Of a stretch of 26,153 bases of DNA, positions 1 through 7,764 are shown in pieces. The translations under genes and the position numbers were made by a program. Where the stretch lies: contig DBOE01000049.1 of the NCBI GenBank assembly GCA_002299585.1, forward strand, positions 1 through 26,153, written 5' to 3'. Positions within the stretch are counted from its first letter, which is position 1, and each line of letters starts with the position of its first letter. This DNA comes from Hydrogenovibrio sp. UBA654. Its GTDB lineage: Bacteria; Pseudomonadota; Gammaproteobacteria; Thiomicrospirales; Thiomicrospiraceae. The notes under the pieces were generated by a model, which saw only the letters and a list, made by a program, of their open reading frames with translations, made no database searches and was not told the origin of the DNA.

Positions 1-37
1 TGTAGCTATGGTTCGCCGTATGTTACCATACGCATAA
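1..37 (+). CDS. rpmI: 50S ribosomal protein L35, C-terminal end (partial)
   Basis: Only the last 11 codons and the stop are inside the window. They read VAMVRRMLPYA followed by TAA at 35-37. L35 proteins typically end in a motif of the form V-x-x-x-LPYA, and rpmI lies immediately before rplT in most bacteria, so both the peptide and its position support the call. The gene is cut by the window edge, and position 1 is the last base of an incomplete codon. L35 is a small basic protein of the large ribosomal subunit. The gap to rplT is 15 bases, so the two are surely co-transcribed, with infC expected further upstream. Confidence 0.85.
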   Translation, partial: VAMVRRMLPYA

Positions 38-52
38 GCTTAGGAGTTTAAA

Positions 53-409
53 ATGGCAAGAGTAAAAAGAGGCGTAGTTGCACGCAGAAGACATAATAAA
101 ATTCTTAAACAAGCAAAAGGTTACTATGGTGCTCGTCGCAAAGTATTCCGTGTTGCTAAGCAAGCAGTAATAAAGGCTGGTCAATATGCTTATCGCGATC
201 GTCGCGTTAAAAAGCGTACCTTCCGTCGTTTATGGATTGCTCGTATTAACGCTGCTGCGCGTTTAAATGGTATGACTTATAGTCGTTTCATTTCTGGTTT
301 AAATAAAGCTGGAATTCAAGTTGATCGTAAAGTACTTTCTGATGTAGCTATTCATGACATAGAAGCTTTCGCGGCTATAGTTAAGAAAGCAAAATCAGCG
401 TTAGCCTAA
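53..409 (+). CDS. rplT: 50S ribosomal protein L20
   Basis: This 118-residue protein has the normal length and full pattern of L20. The very basic N-terminal extension begins MARVKRGVVARRRHNKILK, and the globular C-terminal part carries LWIARINAAARLNGMTYS (about residues 60-77). L20 binds 23S rRNA early in assembly of the large subunit; in E. coli it also represses its own operon at the translational level, but I did not try to find that mRNA structure here. The start is supported by a good ribosome binding site, TAGGAG at 41-46, six bases before the ATG. It follows rpmI by 15 bases and is followed by a strong terminator before pheS. Confidence 0.97.
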   Translation: MARVKRGVVARRRHNKILKQAKGYYGARRKVFRVAKQAVIKAGQYAYRDRRVKKRTFRRLWIARINAAARLNGMTYSRFISGLNKAGIQVDRKVLSDVAIHDIEAFAAIVKKAKSALA

Positions 410-429
410 ATTGTAATTAGGTTCATTTT

Positions 430-455
430 AAAGGGGGGCGTTGTCCCCTTTTTTG
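430..455 (+). terminator. Rho-independent terminator between rplT and pheS
   Basis: AAAGGGG (430-436) pairs with CCCCTTT (445-451) around an eight-base loop and runs straight into a T tract. It starts about 20 bases after the rplT stop. It should end or attenuate the ribosomal protein transcript before pheST. In E. coli an attenuator (pheM) also sits between rplT and pheS, so partial read-through control of pheST is possible, but no convincing leader peptide precedes this hairpin. Confidence 0.85.
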
Positions 456-532
456 ATTTTAATTTAGATGTTTTTTCACTCCTTAACTAATTTGTGGAAA
501 AATGTTTACGAAAATTTAAATTAGGGAAAAAA

Positions 533-1531
533 ATGCAACAACAACTGCAACAAATCATTGCTAAAGCAACAAAAGCCTTAAAACCCGTTGTTGAGCTAGA
601 TTTGCTAGATGAAATTAGAGTACAGTATTTAGGCAAAAAAGGTGAGCTAACCTTAATGATGCGTATACTTGGCAAGTTATCTAATGAAGAACGCCCAAAA
701 GCAGGACAAATAATTAATGAAGCCAAACAAAAAGTACAAAATCTATTAAATGATAAAAAAGTTCAGCTTGAGATGGCTGTTCTTGAAAAACAACTTACTG
801 AAGAGTCAGTAGATGTTACTCTACCTGGTCGCTCAATTACAGTAGGTGGGCTACACCCTGTAACAAGAACTCTGCGACGCATTGAAGAAATATTTTTCAA
901 AGCAGGTTTTGATATAGAAACAGGACCAGAAATTGAAGATGATTGGCATAATTTTGAAGCTTTAAATATCCCTAAAACACACCCCGCCAGAGCAATGCAT
1001 GATACTTTTTATTTTGATGAAAGCACGGTATTAAGAACTCACACATCAGGGGTGCAAATTAGAGCGATGGAAAAAAAAGATGGTCCGATGCGTATTATTG
1101 CACCAGGTCGAGTATATCGCCATGATTCAGACCAAACCCATACCCCAATGTTCCATCAAGTAGAAGGCTTGATACTAGAAAAAAATGCTAGTTTTGCTCA
1201 ATTAAGAACTTTGATTATTGATTTTTTACGCAAGTTTTTTGAAGATGATGATTTAAAAGTTCGTTTTCGCCCTTCATATTTCCCTTTTACCGAGCCATCT
1301 GCCGAGGTAGATATTGCCACAAATTTATTTGGTGATGGTCGTTGGATTGAAGTATTAGGTTGTGGCATGGTACACCCAAATGTATTAAAAAATGTGGATG
1401 TTGATGCTGAGAAATATACAGGTTTAGCCTTTGGTTTAGGTGTTGAAAGGTTAGCTATGTTGCGTTATGGTGTAACAGATTTAAGACAGTTTTTTGAAAA
1501 TGATTTACGCTTTTTAAAGCAGTTTAAATAA
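533..1531 (+). CDS. pheS: Phenylalanine-tRNA ligase alpha subunit
   Basis: PheS is the catalytic subunit of the class II, alpha2-beta2 cytoplasmic enzyme that charges tRNA-Phe. The N-terminal coiled-coil arm is followed by the class II core: GGLHPVTRT, RTHTSGVQIRAM, the motif-2 region RIIAPGRVYRHDSDQTHTP, the motif-3 region GLGVERLAMLRYG, and the C-terminus FFENDLRFLKQFK, almost identical to E. coli PheS. I chose the ATG at 533 (332 residues; E. coli has 327) because GGG at 524-526 lies six bases upstream and the protein then aligns with the family N-terminus. An in-frame GTG at 494 would add 13 residues without family support. pheT follows after ten bases. Confidence 0.95.
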   Translation: MQQQLQQIIAKATKALKPVVELDLLDEIRVQYLGKKGELTLMMRILGKLSNEERPKAGQIINEAKQKVQNLLNDKKVQLEMAVLEKQLTEESVDVTLPGRSITVGGLHPVTRTLRRIEEIFFKAGFDIETGPEIEDDWHNFEALNIPKTHPARAMHDTFYFDESTVLRTHTSGVQIRAMEKKDGPMRIIAPGRVYRHDSDQTHTPMFHQVEGLILEKNASFAQLRTLIIDFLRKFFEDDDLKVRFRPSYFPFTEPSAEVDIATNLFGDGRWIEVLGCGMVHPNVLKNVDVDAEKYTGLAFGLGVERLAMLRYGVTDLRQFFENDLRFLKQFK

Positions 1532-1541
1532 AAGATTATGT

Positions 1542-3956
1542 ATGAAATTAAGTGAAAATTGGTTAAGAGAGTGGATTAATCCAGATTGGGATACGCAAAC
1601 TTTAGCAGAAGAGTTAAGCTTAGCGGGGCTGGAAGTAGATGGTATAGACGGTGTGGTTGCTGAGTTTACTAATGTAGTTGTTGGGAAGGTTGTTTCTGTA
1701 GAAAAGCATCCAGATGCGAATAAATTAAATATAACTACAGTTGATGTTGGTGAACTAGAGCCGTTACAAATAGTTTGCGGGGCTAAAAATGTAGACGCTG
1801 GTATATTAGTTTGTTGCGCTAAAGTAGGAGCAGTTCTACCAGGGAATTTTAAAATTAAAGCAGCTAAATTGTGTGGTGTAGATTCAAATGGCATGTTATG
1901 TGGAGCCACTGAAATAGGTTTGGCTGATAATGGAGTTGATGGTTTATATTGCTTGCCAAGTGATGCACCTATCGGCATGGATATTAGGCAATATTTAGAT
2001 TTAGATGATAAAGTTATTGATGTAGATTTAACCCCTAATCGTGCTGATTGTTTAAGTGTTGAAGGTATAGCTAGAGATATTTCAGCAATTAGTGGTTTAA
2101 AAGTTAGTCAACCATTTACTAATAATGTAGAAGTTATAAAAAATGGTGAATGTTCACAACTAGTAAGCGTTAATGAACCAGTAGCTTGCCCAAAATATCT
2201 GGGTTGTATGGTTATAAATTTTGATAGTTCTGCAAAAACTCCACTCTGGATGAAACGCAGATTAGAAAGATCTTCTGTTACTCCTAAAAATCTAATTGTA
2301 GATGTTACTAATTATGTTTTGATTGAGTTGGGACAGCCAATGCACGCTTATGATGCAGATAAATTAACAGGTAATCTTCAGGTTAGATTTGCTCATGATC
2401 GTGAAAAAATGATTACTTTTGATGGCAAAGAACTAAAATTACAAAAAAAATCTTTAGTTATAGCCGATGATGCAGGAGTAATTGCTCTAGCTGGTATTAT
2501 GGGAGGTTTATCTACGGCAGTTTCTTCAGATACGAAGAATATTTTCTTTGAATGTGCTAATTTTAATTCCTCAGTTATTACTGGCAGGGCAAGGCAATAT
2601 GGACTACACACCGATTCTTCACATAGATTTGAACGAGGGGTTGATAGCTTTTTACCAGAAAGAGCGATGGAAAGAGCATTAGATTTATTTACTAAGGTAG
2701 CAGGGGGTAAAGTATCTAAAATAATTGCAGAAGTAAGTGAAAATAATTTATATAAGCCAAAAGAAATCCAACTAAGACCAGAAAGAATTACTAAGTTATT
2801 AGGTGTGGTAATAGCAGATAAGAGAGTTGAAGAAATTTTTAATAGTTTAAATTTTACAATTAATAAAAACTCTACTGGTTGGGGAATGATTGCCCCAACT
2901 TATAGATATGATATGGAAATTGAAGCTGATTTGATTGAAGAAATTGGCAGGGTGTTTGGTTATAATAATTTACCTGAAATAGATATAGAAGCTCCGCTGA
3001 GGCTACCAAAAGTGACTGAATCAGCACAAGATTTATATCTAATTAAAAAGCATTTGGCCTCACAAGGGTTTAATGAAATTATAACTTATAGTTTTGTTGA
3101 AGAGGGTTTTCAATATAAATTGATGCCGTCTATTTCTGCAATTAATTTAAAAAACCCTATTTCAGATGATATGAAATCTATGCGAACAACATTGTTCCCT
3201 GGGTTATTAAATACAATAGCCTATAATCAAAATCGTCAACAAGTAGCCTTAAAACTATTTGAAGCAGGTTTAGTATTTATTAATCAAGATGATACTCTTG
3301 ATAATTTAGTTCAAGAGCCTATGTTATCTGGAGCCATGGTTGGTAATTTAGAAGTTTCTAACTGGGCACAAAAAAATAAGATGGTTGATTTTTATGATCT
3401 TAAAGCTCAGGTAGAAGCCATTTTAACAATTAGTGATTTAATAGATGAAGTTAGTTTTGTTCCACAAAATATTAGTATTTTTCACCCAGGGCAGTCGGCA
3501 GCTATTATTAAAAATGGTGAACAAATAGGTTCACTTGGGCAACTACATCCGGCACTTGTAAAAGATGCAGGAGTAGCTGGTAAAGTATTTATGTTTGATC
3601 TAAAACAAAGTGCAATTTTAGCAATAAAAGTGCCCTTAGCGGTTGCTATATCTAAATTTCCAGCGGTACAAAGAGATCTAGCTTTTATTGTTGAGCAAGA
3701 TTTACCCGTACAAAAATTGATTGATACTTTACAAAATTATCCATCTTCTATATTAAAAACAATAGAAATATTTGATGTTTATCAAGGGGATGGGTTAGAA
3801 AAAAATAAAAAATCAATTGCAATATCATTTAGAATACAACATGAGACAAGAACTCTGCAAGATGAAGAAATAGATAATTTGATGTTAAATTTGATAAACT
3901 TAGCAGAAGAAACTGTTTTTGCAGAATTAAAGTATGAATATAAGATAGGAAAATAA
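1542..3956 (+). CDS. pheT: Phenylalanine-tRNA ligase beta subunit
   Basis: PheT is the large partner of PheS; it binds tRNA-Phe and carries the editing site that removes mischarged tyrosine. At 804 residues it is the usual length (E. coli 795). The expected domains appear in order: an N-terminal EMAP-like tRNA-binding domain (about 39-150, containing VVSVEKHPDANKL and QIVCGAKNV), the DVDLTPNRADCLS segment (about 160-172), the B3/B4 editing domain (about 210-385, with the HRFERG segment), B5 (about 400-470), the catalytic-like core, and a ferredoxin-fold anticodon-binding domain (about 710-803, beginning near KFPAVQRDLAF). The ATG has little Shine-Dalgarno signal, suggesting coupling to pheS ten bases upstream. 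ihfA starts one base after its stop. Confidence 0.96.
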   Translation: MKLSENWLREWINPDWDTQTLAEELSLAGLEVDGIDGVVAEFTNVVVGKVVSVEKHPDANKLNITTVDVGELEPLQIVCGAKNVDAGILVCCAKVGAVLPGNFKIKAAKLCGVDSNGMLCGATEIGLADNGVDGLYCLPSDAPIGMDIRQYLDLDDKVIDVDLTPNRADCLSVEGIARDISAISGLKVSQPFTNNVEVIKNGECSQLVSVNEPVACPKYLGCMVINFDSSAKTPLWMKRRLERSSVTPKNLIVDVTNYVLIELGQPMHAYDADKLTGNLQVRFAHDREKMITFDGKELKLQKKSLVIADDAGVIALAGIMGGLSTAVSSDTKNIFFECANFNSSVITGRARQYGLHTDSSHRFERGVDSFLPERAMERALDLFTKVAGGKVSKIIAEVSENNLYKPKEIQLRPERITKLLGVVIADKRVEEIFNSLNFTINKNSTGWGMIAPTYRYDMEIEADLIEEIGRVFGYNNLPEIDIEAPLRLPKVTESAQDLYLIKKHLASQGFNEIITYSFVEEGFQYKLMPSISAINLKNPISDDMKSMRTTLFPGLLNTIAYNQNRQQVALKLFEAGLVFINQDDTLDNLVQEPMLSGAMVGNLEVSNWAQKNKMVDFYDLKAQVEAILTISDLIDEVSFVPQNISIFHPGQSAAIIKNGEQIGSLGQLHPALVKDAGVAGKVFMFDLKQSAILAIKVPLAVAISKFPAVQRDLAFIVEQDLPVQKLIDTLQNYPSSILKTIEIFDVYQGDGLEKNKKSIAISFRIQHETRTLQDEEIDNLMLNLINLAEETVFAELKYEYKIGK

Positions 3957-3957
3957 A

Positions 3958-4251
3958 ATGGCACTTACAAAAGCAGGCTTAGCAAAAAAATTAACCGATT
4001 CTTTTGGATTTAATAAGCGTGAATCTAAAGAAATGGTTGAGCATTTTTATGGTGAGATATCCAATGTACTTATAAAAGGTGAGCAAATTAGATTATCTGG
4101 ATTTGGTAATTTTGAGCTAAAAGACAAAGATGCTCGCCCTGGTAGAAATCCAAGAACAGGAGAGGACGCTATAATCTCTGCACGCCGAGTAGTAACCTTT
4201 AGTCCAGGGCAAAAACTTCGTGCTAAAATAGATAACCATGGTAAATTTTAA
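3958..4251 (+). CDS. ihfA: Integration host factor alpha subunit
   Basis: A 97-residue member of the HU/IHF family of DNA-bending proteins. IHF-alpha pairs with IHF-beta (not in this window) to bend DNA sharply at specific sites in recombination, replication and transcription. The diagnostic beta-arm RPGRNPRTGED (about residues 61-71), including the intercalating proline, is present and is followed by ISARRVVTFSPGQKLR. The length matches E. coli IhfA (99). The position directly after pheT is the classical gammaproteobacterial location and separates it from hupA, hupB and ihfB. The start is one base after the pheT stop, and the 3' end overlaps the following merR gene by 14 bases. Confidence 0.95.
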   Translation: MALTKAGLAKKLTDSFGFNKRESKEMVEHFYGEISNVLIKGEQIRLSGFGNFELKDKDARPGRNPRTGEDAIISARRVVTFSPGQKLRAKIDNHGKF

Positions 4252-4639
4252 AGCTACTAACCAAGCACGCTTAGATATTGAACTTCCCGATAAAAAATAC
4301 TTCACTATTGGCGAAGTATCAGAGTTATGTAGTGTTAAATCACATGTTTTGCGTTATTGGGAACAAGTTTTTGCTCAGCTTGACCCTAGTAAAAGACGTG
4401 GCAGAAGGTATTATCAGCACCCAGATATTGAAATTATTTTAGAGATAAAATCTCTACTTTATGACCAAGGGTTCACTATCCCAGGAGCTAAAGAAAGGTT
4501 GTCTAAATCGTCCAATAAAGGCGTTCTGCCAGAAAAGTTAGATACTAAAGATCCACAAAAAAATAACTCCTATCTTCAATTGGTTCGTATGCGTGCTGAA
4601 AACCAAGAGTTTTTTAATTACATCTCTAATAAATATTAG
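4238..4639 (+). CDS. MerR-type HTH transcriptional regulator (ihfA-linked family)
   Basis: A 133-residue protein with a single MerR-type winged helix-turn-helix at about residues 20-90: YFTIGEVSELCSVKSHVLRYWE, then the wing with RRGRRYYQHPD, then LLYDQGFTIPGAKERL. The C-terminal tail is short and has no metal-binding cysteine pattern and no recognisable ligand domain, so an effector cannot be named. Small MerR-type genes directly after ihfA are common in gammaproteobacteria, where their role is not established as far as I know. Its start lies inside the ihfA coding region (14-base overlap), implying translational coupling. It ends only 13 bases before the convergent yhbY gene, with no clear terminator in between. 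Confidence 0.85.
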   Translation: MVNFKATNQARLDIELPDKKYFTIGEVSELCSVKSHVLRYWEQVFAQLDPSKRRGRRYYQHPDIEIILEIKSLLYDQGFTIPGAKERLSKSSNKGVLPEKLDTKDPQKNNSYLQLVRMRAENQEFFNYISNKY

Positions 4640-4652
4640 TTTTACAACGATT

Positions 4653-4961
4653 TCAACTGCTTGGCAAGTTAATTTGTGTTTGATTATTTTGTTTAAAAAT
4701 AACAGCGACTTTTCCTATAGATTGAATTAGGTGAGAACTGGTTTTTTCTAGTAAATAAGTAATTATCTTTTTTCTATCTTCTCTATCACTACAAGAAATT
4801 TTTATTTTCAATAATTCATGGTGCATTAGCGAGTTTTCTAACTCATTTATTAAAGATTCGCTAAGCCCATTTGAGCTTATCATTACTATAGGTTTCAATT
4901 TGTGAGCATTTTTTTTTAAAAGTTTTATTTGAAAATTGGTTAATTTTTTATTGCTTGCCAT
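4653..4961 (-). CDS. yhbY: CRS1-YhbY domain RNA-binding protein
   Basis: This 102-residue protein matches the YhbY family, a KH-like fold that associates with precursors of the large ribosomal subunit. Visible hallmarks are LKKNAHKLKPIVMISSNGLS near residues 14-33 and the basic end of the domain, with GKVAVIFKQN near residues 83-92. The order yhbY, divergent from rlmE-ftsH, is the standard gammaproteobacterial arrangement and strengthens the assignment. It is the only gene on the minus strand in this window. The 60-base spacer to rlmE is extremely AT-rich and must hold both promoters. The C-terminal tail (QTQINLPSS) is short and ordinary. Confidence 0.9.
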   Translation of the reverse strand: MASNKKLTNFQIKLLKKNAHKLKPIVMISSNGLSESLINELENSLMHHELLKIKISCSDREDRKKIITYLLEKTSSHLIQSIGKVAVIFKQNNQTQINLPSS

Positions 4962-4995
4962 TGAAAATCCAAAATTAGTTATTATTTTTAATAGA

Positions 4996-5001
4996 TATAA
5001 T
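4996..5001 (+). promoter_or_regulatory. Candidate -10 box for rlmE in the divergent yhbY/rlmE spacer
   Basis: A perfect TATAAT lies 20 bases before the rlmE start. No good -35 hexamer is visible at the usual 16-18 base spacing, and the surroundings are nearly all A and T, so chance matches are likely. The divergent layout nevertheless requires a promoter in these 60 bases. Confidence 0.4.
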
Positions 5002-5021
5002 ACTATATAAAAAAATAAGCT

Positions 5022-5639
5022 ATGGCAAGAAGTAAATCTAGTGCAGGGTGGTTAAAAGAACATTTTGATGACTATTATGTAAATAAAGCAAAACAGGACG
5101 GTTTTCGCTCTAGAGCTGTTTATAAACTACAAGAAATTGATGGTAAAGATAATTTGTTTTATCAAGGGATGACAGTAGTTGACTTAGGAGCAGCCCCTGG
5201 TAGTTGGACACAATGGGTAGCTAGTAAGGTTGGAGGCTTAGGGCGAGTATTTGCTTTAGATATTTTACCTGTTGAGCCTTTTGCTGGGGTGATTTTTATT
5301 CAAGGAGACTTTAGAAAAGAAGAGGTGTATCAGTCTTTAGTTGACTCTATTGGTAACACAGATGTTGATTTGGTTATCTCAGATATGGCCCCCAATATGA
5401 CTGGCAACAAAGGCATTGATATACCTAAAGCTATGTACTTAGTTGAGCTATCTATTGATTTAGCCGATCAAGTTTTGAGGGGGGGGGGTGACTTATTAGT
5501 AAAAGTTTTTCAAGGAGAAGGTTATGACCATCTGTTAAAAGGGTTAAAGAAAAAATATAATAAAGTTATTATAAGAAAGCCAAAAGCATCAAGAGCAAGA
5601 AGTAGAGAGTTTTATGTACTTGCTAGAGGTAAAAAATAA
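5022..5639 (+). CDS. rlmE: 23S rRNA (uridine-2'-O)-methyltransferase RlmE (FtsJ/RrmJ)
   Basis: RlmE methylates the ribose of a conserved uridine in the A loop of 23S rRNA (U2552 in E. coli) late in large-subunit assembly, using S-adenosylmethionine. At 205 residues it has the normal length (E. coli 209). The SAM-binding loop VVDLGAAPGSW lies at 52-62. The catalytic K-D-K-E tetrad is intact as K35, D121, K161 and E196, each exactly three residues before its E. coli counterpart (K38, D124, K164, E199). Codons 153-156 contain an unbroken run of ten G bases (5479-5488), striking in such an AT-rich gene; the reading frame stays open. ftsH follows 59 bases downstream, as in most gammaproteobacteria. 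The start has no clear Shine-Dalgarno signal. Confidence 0.95.
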   Translation: MARSKSSAGWLKEHFDDYYVNKAKQDGFRSRAVYKLQEIDGKDNLFYQGMTVVDLGAAPGSWTQWVASKVGGLGRVFALDILPVEPFAGVIFIQGDFRKEEVYQSLVDSIGNTDVDLVISDMAPNMTGNKGIDIPKAMYLVELSIDLADQVLRGGGDLLVKVFQGEGYDHLLKGLKKKYNKVIIRKPKASRARSREFYVLARGKK

Positions 5640-5650
5640 TGTGTTATAAT
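5620..5650 (+). promoter_or_regulatory. Promoter for ftsH with extended -10
   Basis: TTGCTA at 5620-5625, inside the end of rlmE, is followed after 19 bases by TATAAT at 5645-5650, which is preceded by TG one base away (TGTTATAAT), an extended -10 element. It lies about 50 bases before the ftsH start. It does not resemble a heat-shock sigma-32 promoter, although ftsH is often heat-induced in relatives. Confidence 0.6.
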
Positions 5651-5698
5651 GACATCAATTTAAAAGTTAAACTTATTCAGTTTTGAAATGGAAAAATA

Positions 5699-7648
5699 AT
5701 GAAAAATGATATGTTAAAAAATATTCTAATTTGGGCAGTAGTAGCAACTGTTATGCTATCAATTTTTAACCATTTTAGTGGGAAAAGTTTCCAAAAAAAT
5801 AGTCAACTAGCTTACTCAGACTTTATAGATCAGGTTAGAGCAGGGGAAGTGAGCCAAGTTTCAATTGAAGGAACTAATATTCGTGGAGTTTATGTATCTG
5901 GGAAAACTTTTAAAACTGTTAATCCTGGTGATGTTGGATTAATGGGTGATTTATTAAATAATCGCATAAAAGTGGTAGCAAAATCTCCAGAGCAGCAAAG
6001 CTTATTGTTGCAGATATTTATTTCATGGTTTCCTATGTTATTGCTTATTGGTATTTGGATTTTCTTTATGCGTTCAATGGGAGGAGGAATGGGCGGAAAA
6101 GGTGGTCCTATGTCTTTTGGTAAGTCTAAGGCAAGAATGCTTACTGATGATCAGGTTAAAGTAACTTTGAATGATGTGGCTGGTGCTGATGAAGCAAAAG
6201 AAGAAGTTGGAGAGATTGTGGATTTTTTAAGAGACCCAGAAAAATATCAAAACTTAGGTGGAAAAATCCCTCGTGGAGTATTAATGGTTGGTCCGCCAGG
6301 AACCGGTAAAACTTTGCTCGCCAAAGCAATAGCAGGTGAAGCAAAGGTTCCCTTTTTTAGTATTTCAGGTTCTGATTTTGTAGAAATGTTTGTAGGTGTT
6401 GGAGCATCACGGGTAAGAGATATGTTTGAGCAAGCCAAAGCACATGCACCTTGTATTATATTTATTGATGAGATTGATGCGGTTGGTCGTAGCCGTGGCT
6501 CTGGTATGGGGGGGGGCAATGATGAAAGAGAGCAAACCCTAAACCAAATGCTAGTTGAAATGGACGGTTTTGAAGCTAACGAGGGGGTTATAGTAATTGC
6601 CGCGACCAACCGAGCGGATATTTTAGATCCTGCATTGTTAAGACCTGGTAGATTTGATCGTCAGGTTACAGTTGGTTTTCCTGATATTCGAGGTAGAGAA
6701 CAAATATTAAAAGTACATATGCGTAAAGTTCCGTTAGATAAAGGTGTTAAACCAGGCTATATTGCTAGAGGTACCCCAGGTTTTTCTGGGGCAGATTTAG
6801 CAAACCTTGTTAATGAAGCCGCCTTGTTTGCGGCGAGAAATAATGACAAGTTAGTTACCCAGTCTCACTTTGAAAAAGCAAAAGATAAAATTTTGATGGG
6901 AGTTGAGCGCAAAAGTATGATTATGAGTGAAGACGAAAGAAAGCTTACTGCTTATCATGAAGCAGGTCATGCAATTGTTGGTTATTTAGTGCCTGAGCAT
7001 GACCCTGTTTATAAGGTAAGTGTTATGCCAAGAGGCCGTGCATTGGGCGTGACTATGTACTTGCCAGAAGAAGATGCTTATAGTTATTCAAAGCGTAAAC
7101 TAGAAAGCCAATTATCTAGTTTGTATGGTGGGCGAATTGCTGAAGAGATGATTTTTGGTGCTGATGCAGTTACCACTGGTGCTAGCAATGATATAATGCG
7201 TGCTACACAAATAGCTAAAAACATGGTAACAAAATGGGGTTTATCAGAAAAATTAGGTCCCCTTATGTATGAAGAAGAAGACAATGGTTCTTTGCTTGGG
7301 CAGTCTCGTAATGCTAATGTTTCTAATGAAGTTTCGAAAGAAATAGATATAGAAATGCGACTTTTTATAGATAGAAACTATAAAAGGGCAGAGAAAATCT
7401 TAAAAGAAAAAGAATCTATTCTGCATGCAATGTCAGATGCATTAATGGAATATGAAACAATTGATGCAGAACAGGTTAAAAATTTAATGGAAGGAAAAGA
7501 ACCAGGAGAGCCCAAAGATTGGGACGAAATAGGTAGAGATTCAGACGACTTCTCCGACTCTAGTGAATCTATTACTAAAGATGAAAAAATAAAAACTGAT
7601 TTAGTAGATAATAAAGATCTGGTAGATGGAGAACCTAAGTTACACTGA
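5699..7648 (+). CDS. ftsH: ATP-dependent zinc metalloprotease FtsH
   Basis: FtsH is a membrane-anchored hexameric AAA+ protease that degrades misassembled membrane proteins and unstable regulators. The 649 residues show the full architecture: a first membrane helix (about 7-25), a small periplasmic domain, a second helix (about 103-125), a glycine-rich linker, then the AAA module with Walker A GPPGTGKT (198-205), Walker B CIIFIDEID and the second region of homology with NRADILDPALLRPGRFDR. The zinc site HEAGH is at 420-424. The C-terminal tail (about 600-649) is acidic and serine-rich and looks disordered. A run of nine G bases (6508-6516) encodes a glycine stretch just after Walker B. It has its own promoter after rlmE and is followed by a large inverted repeat and a terminator. 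Confidence 0.97.
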   Translation: MKNDMLKNILIWAVVATVMLSIFNHFSGKSFQKNSQLAYSDFIDQVRAGEVSQVSIEGTNIRGVYVSGKTFKTVNPGDVGLMGDLLNNRIKVVAKSPEQQSLLLQIFISWFPMLLLIGIWIFFMRSMGGGMGGKGGPMSFGKSKARMLTDDQVKVTLNDVAGADEAKEEVGEIVDFLRDPEKYQNLGGKIPRGVLMVGPPGTGKTLLAKAIAGEAKVPFFSISGSDFVEMFVGVGASRVRDMFEQAKAHAPCIIFIDEIDAVGRSRGSGMGGGNDEREQTLNQMLVEMDGFEANEGVIVIAATNRADILDPALLRPGRFDRQVTVGFPDIRGREQILKVHMRKVPLDKGVKPGYIARGTPGFSGADLANLVNEAALFAARNNDKLVTQSHFEKAKDKILMGVERKSMIMSEDERKLTAYHEAGHAIVGYLVPEHDPVYKVSVMPRGRALGVTMYLPEEDAYSYSKRKLESQLSSLYGGRIAEEMIFGADAVTTGASNDIMRATQIAKNMVTKWGLSEKLGPLMYEEEDNGSLLGQSRNANVSNEVSKEIDIEMRLFIDRNYKRAEKILKEKESILHAMSDALMEYETIDAEQVKNLMEGKEPGEPKDWDEIGRDSDDFSDSSESITKDEKIKTDLVDNKDLVDGEPKLH

Positions 7649-7653
7649 AGAGA

Positions 7654-7702
7654 CACTTAATAACTAAAATAGAAGTACCTCATTTATGTTAGTTATTAAG
7701 TG
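7654..7702. repeat. Perfect 14-bp inverted repeat after ftsH
   Basis: CACTTAATAACTAA (7654-7667) is exactly the reverse complement of TTAGTTATTAAGTG (7689-7702), with 21 bases between. It begins six bases after the ftsH stop. The transcript would fold into a 14-bp hairpin, but no U tract follows, so it is not itself a normal intrinsic terminator; one follows 27 bases later. It may protect the 3' end of the ftsH mRNA or be a remnant of a small palindromic repeat. Confidence 0.8.
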
Positions 7703-7728
7703 CCTCCCTAAGGGTTATACAATACTCT

Positions 7729-7753
7729 ACCCCCTTTTTACAGGGGGTTTTTT
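7729..7753 (+). terminator. Rho-independent terminator between ftsH and folP
   Basis: ACCCCC (7729-7734) pairs with GGGGGT (7743-7748) around an eight-base loop and is followed by an unbroken T run. It closes the ftsH transcript. folP starts only 12 bases after the T run, so folP-glmM must depend on read-through or on a promoter located within this spacer, of which I see no strong example. Confidence 0.9.
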
Positions 7754-7764
7754 ATAGGTTAAAA

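Noticed and set aside
468..524. 18-codon frame starting M-F-F-H between the rplT terminator and pheS, a possible Phe leader peptide
   Set aside because: It has only two phenylalanine codons, no ribosome binding site, and no terminator hairpin follows it before pheS, so the usual attenuation logic is missing.
494..532. Upstream GTG start extending PheS by 13 residues
   Set aside because: The added residues match nothing in the family, while the ATG at 533 has GGG at good spacing and gives the normal length.
487..726. Minus-strand open frame opposite pheS
   Set aside because: Shadow of the pheS coding frame with serine/isoleucine-rich sequence and no resemblance to a protein; the same applies to the other minus-strand frames opposite pheT, ftsH, glmM, nuoG, nuoH, nuoI and nuoM.
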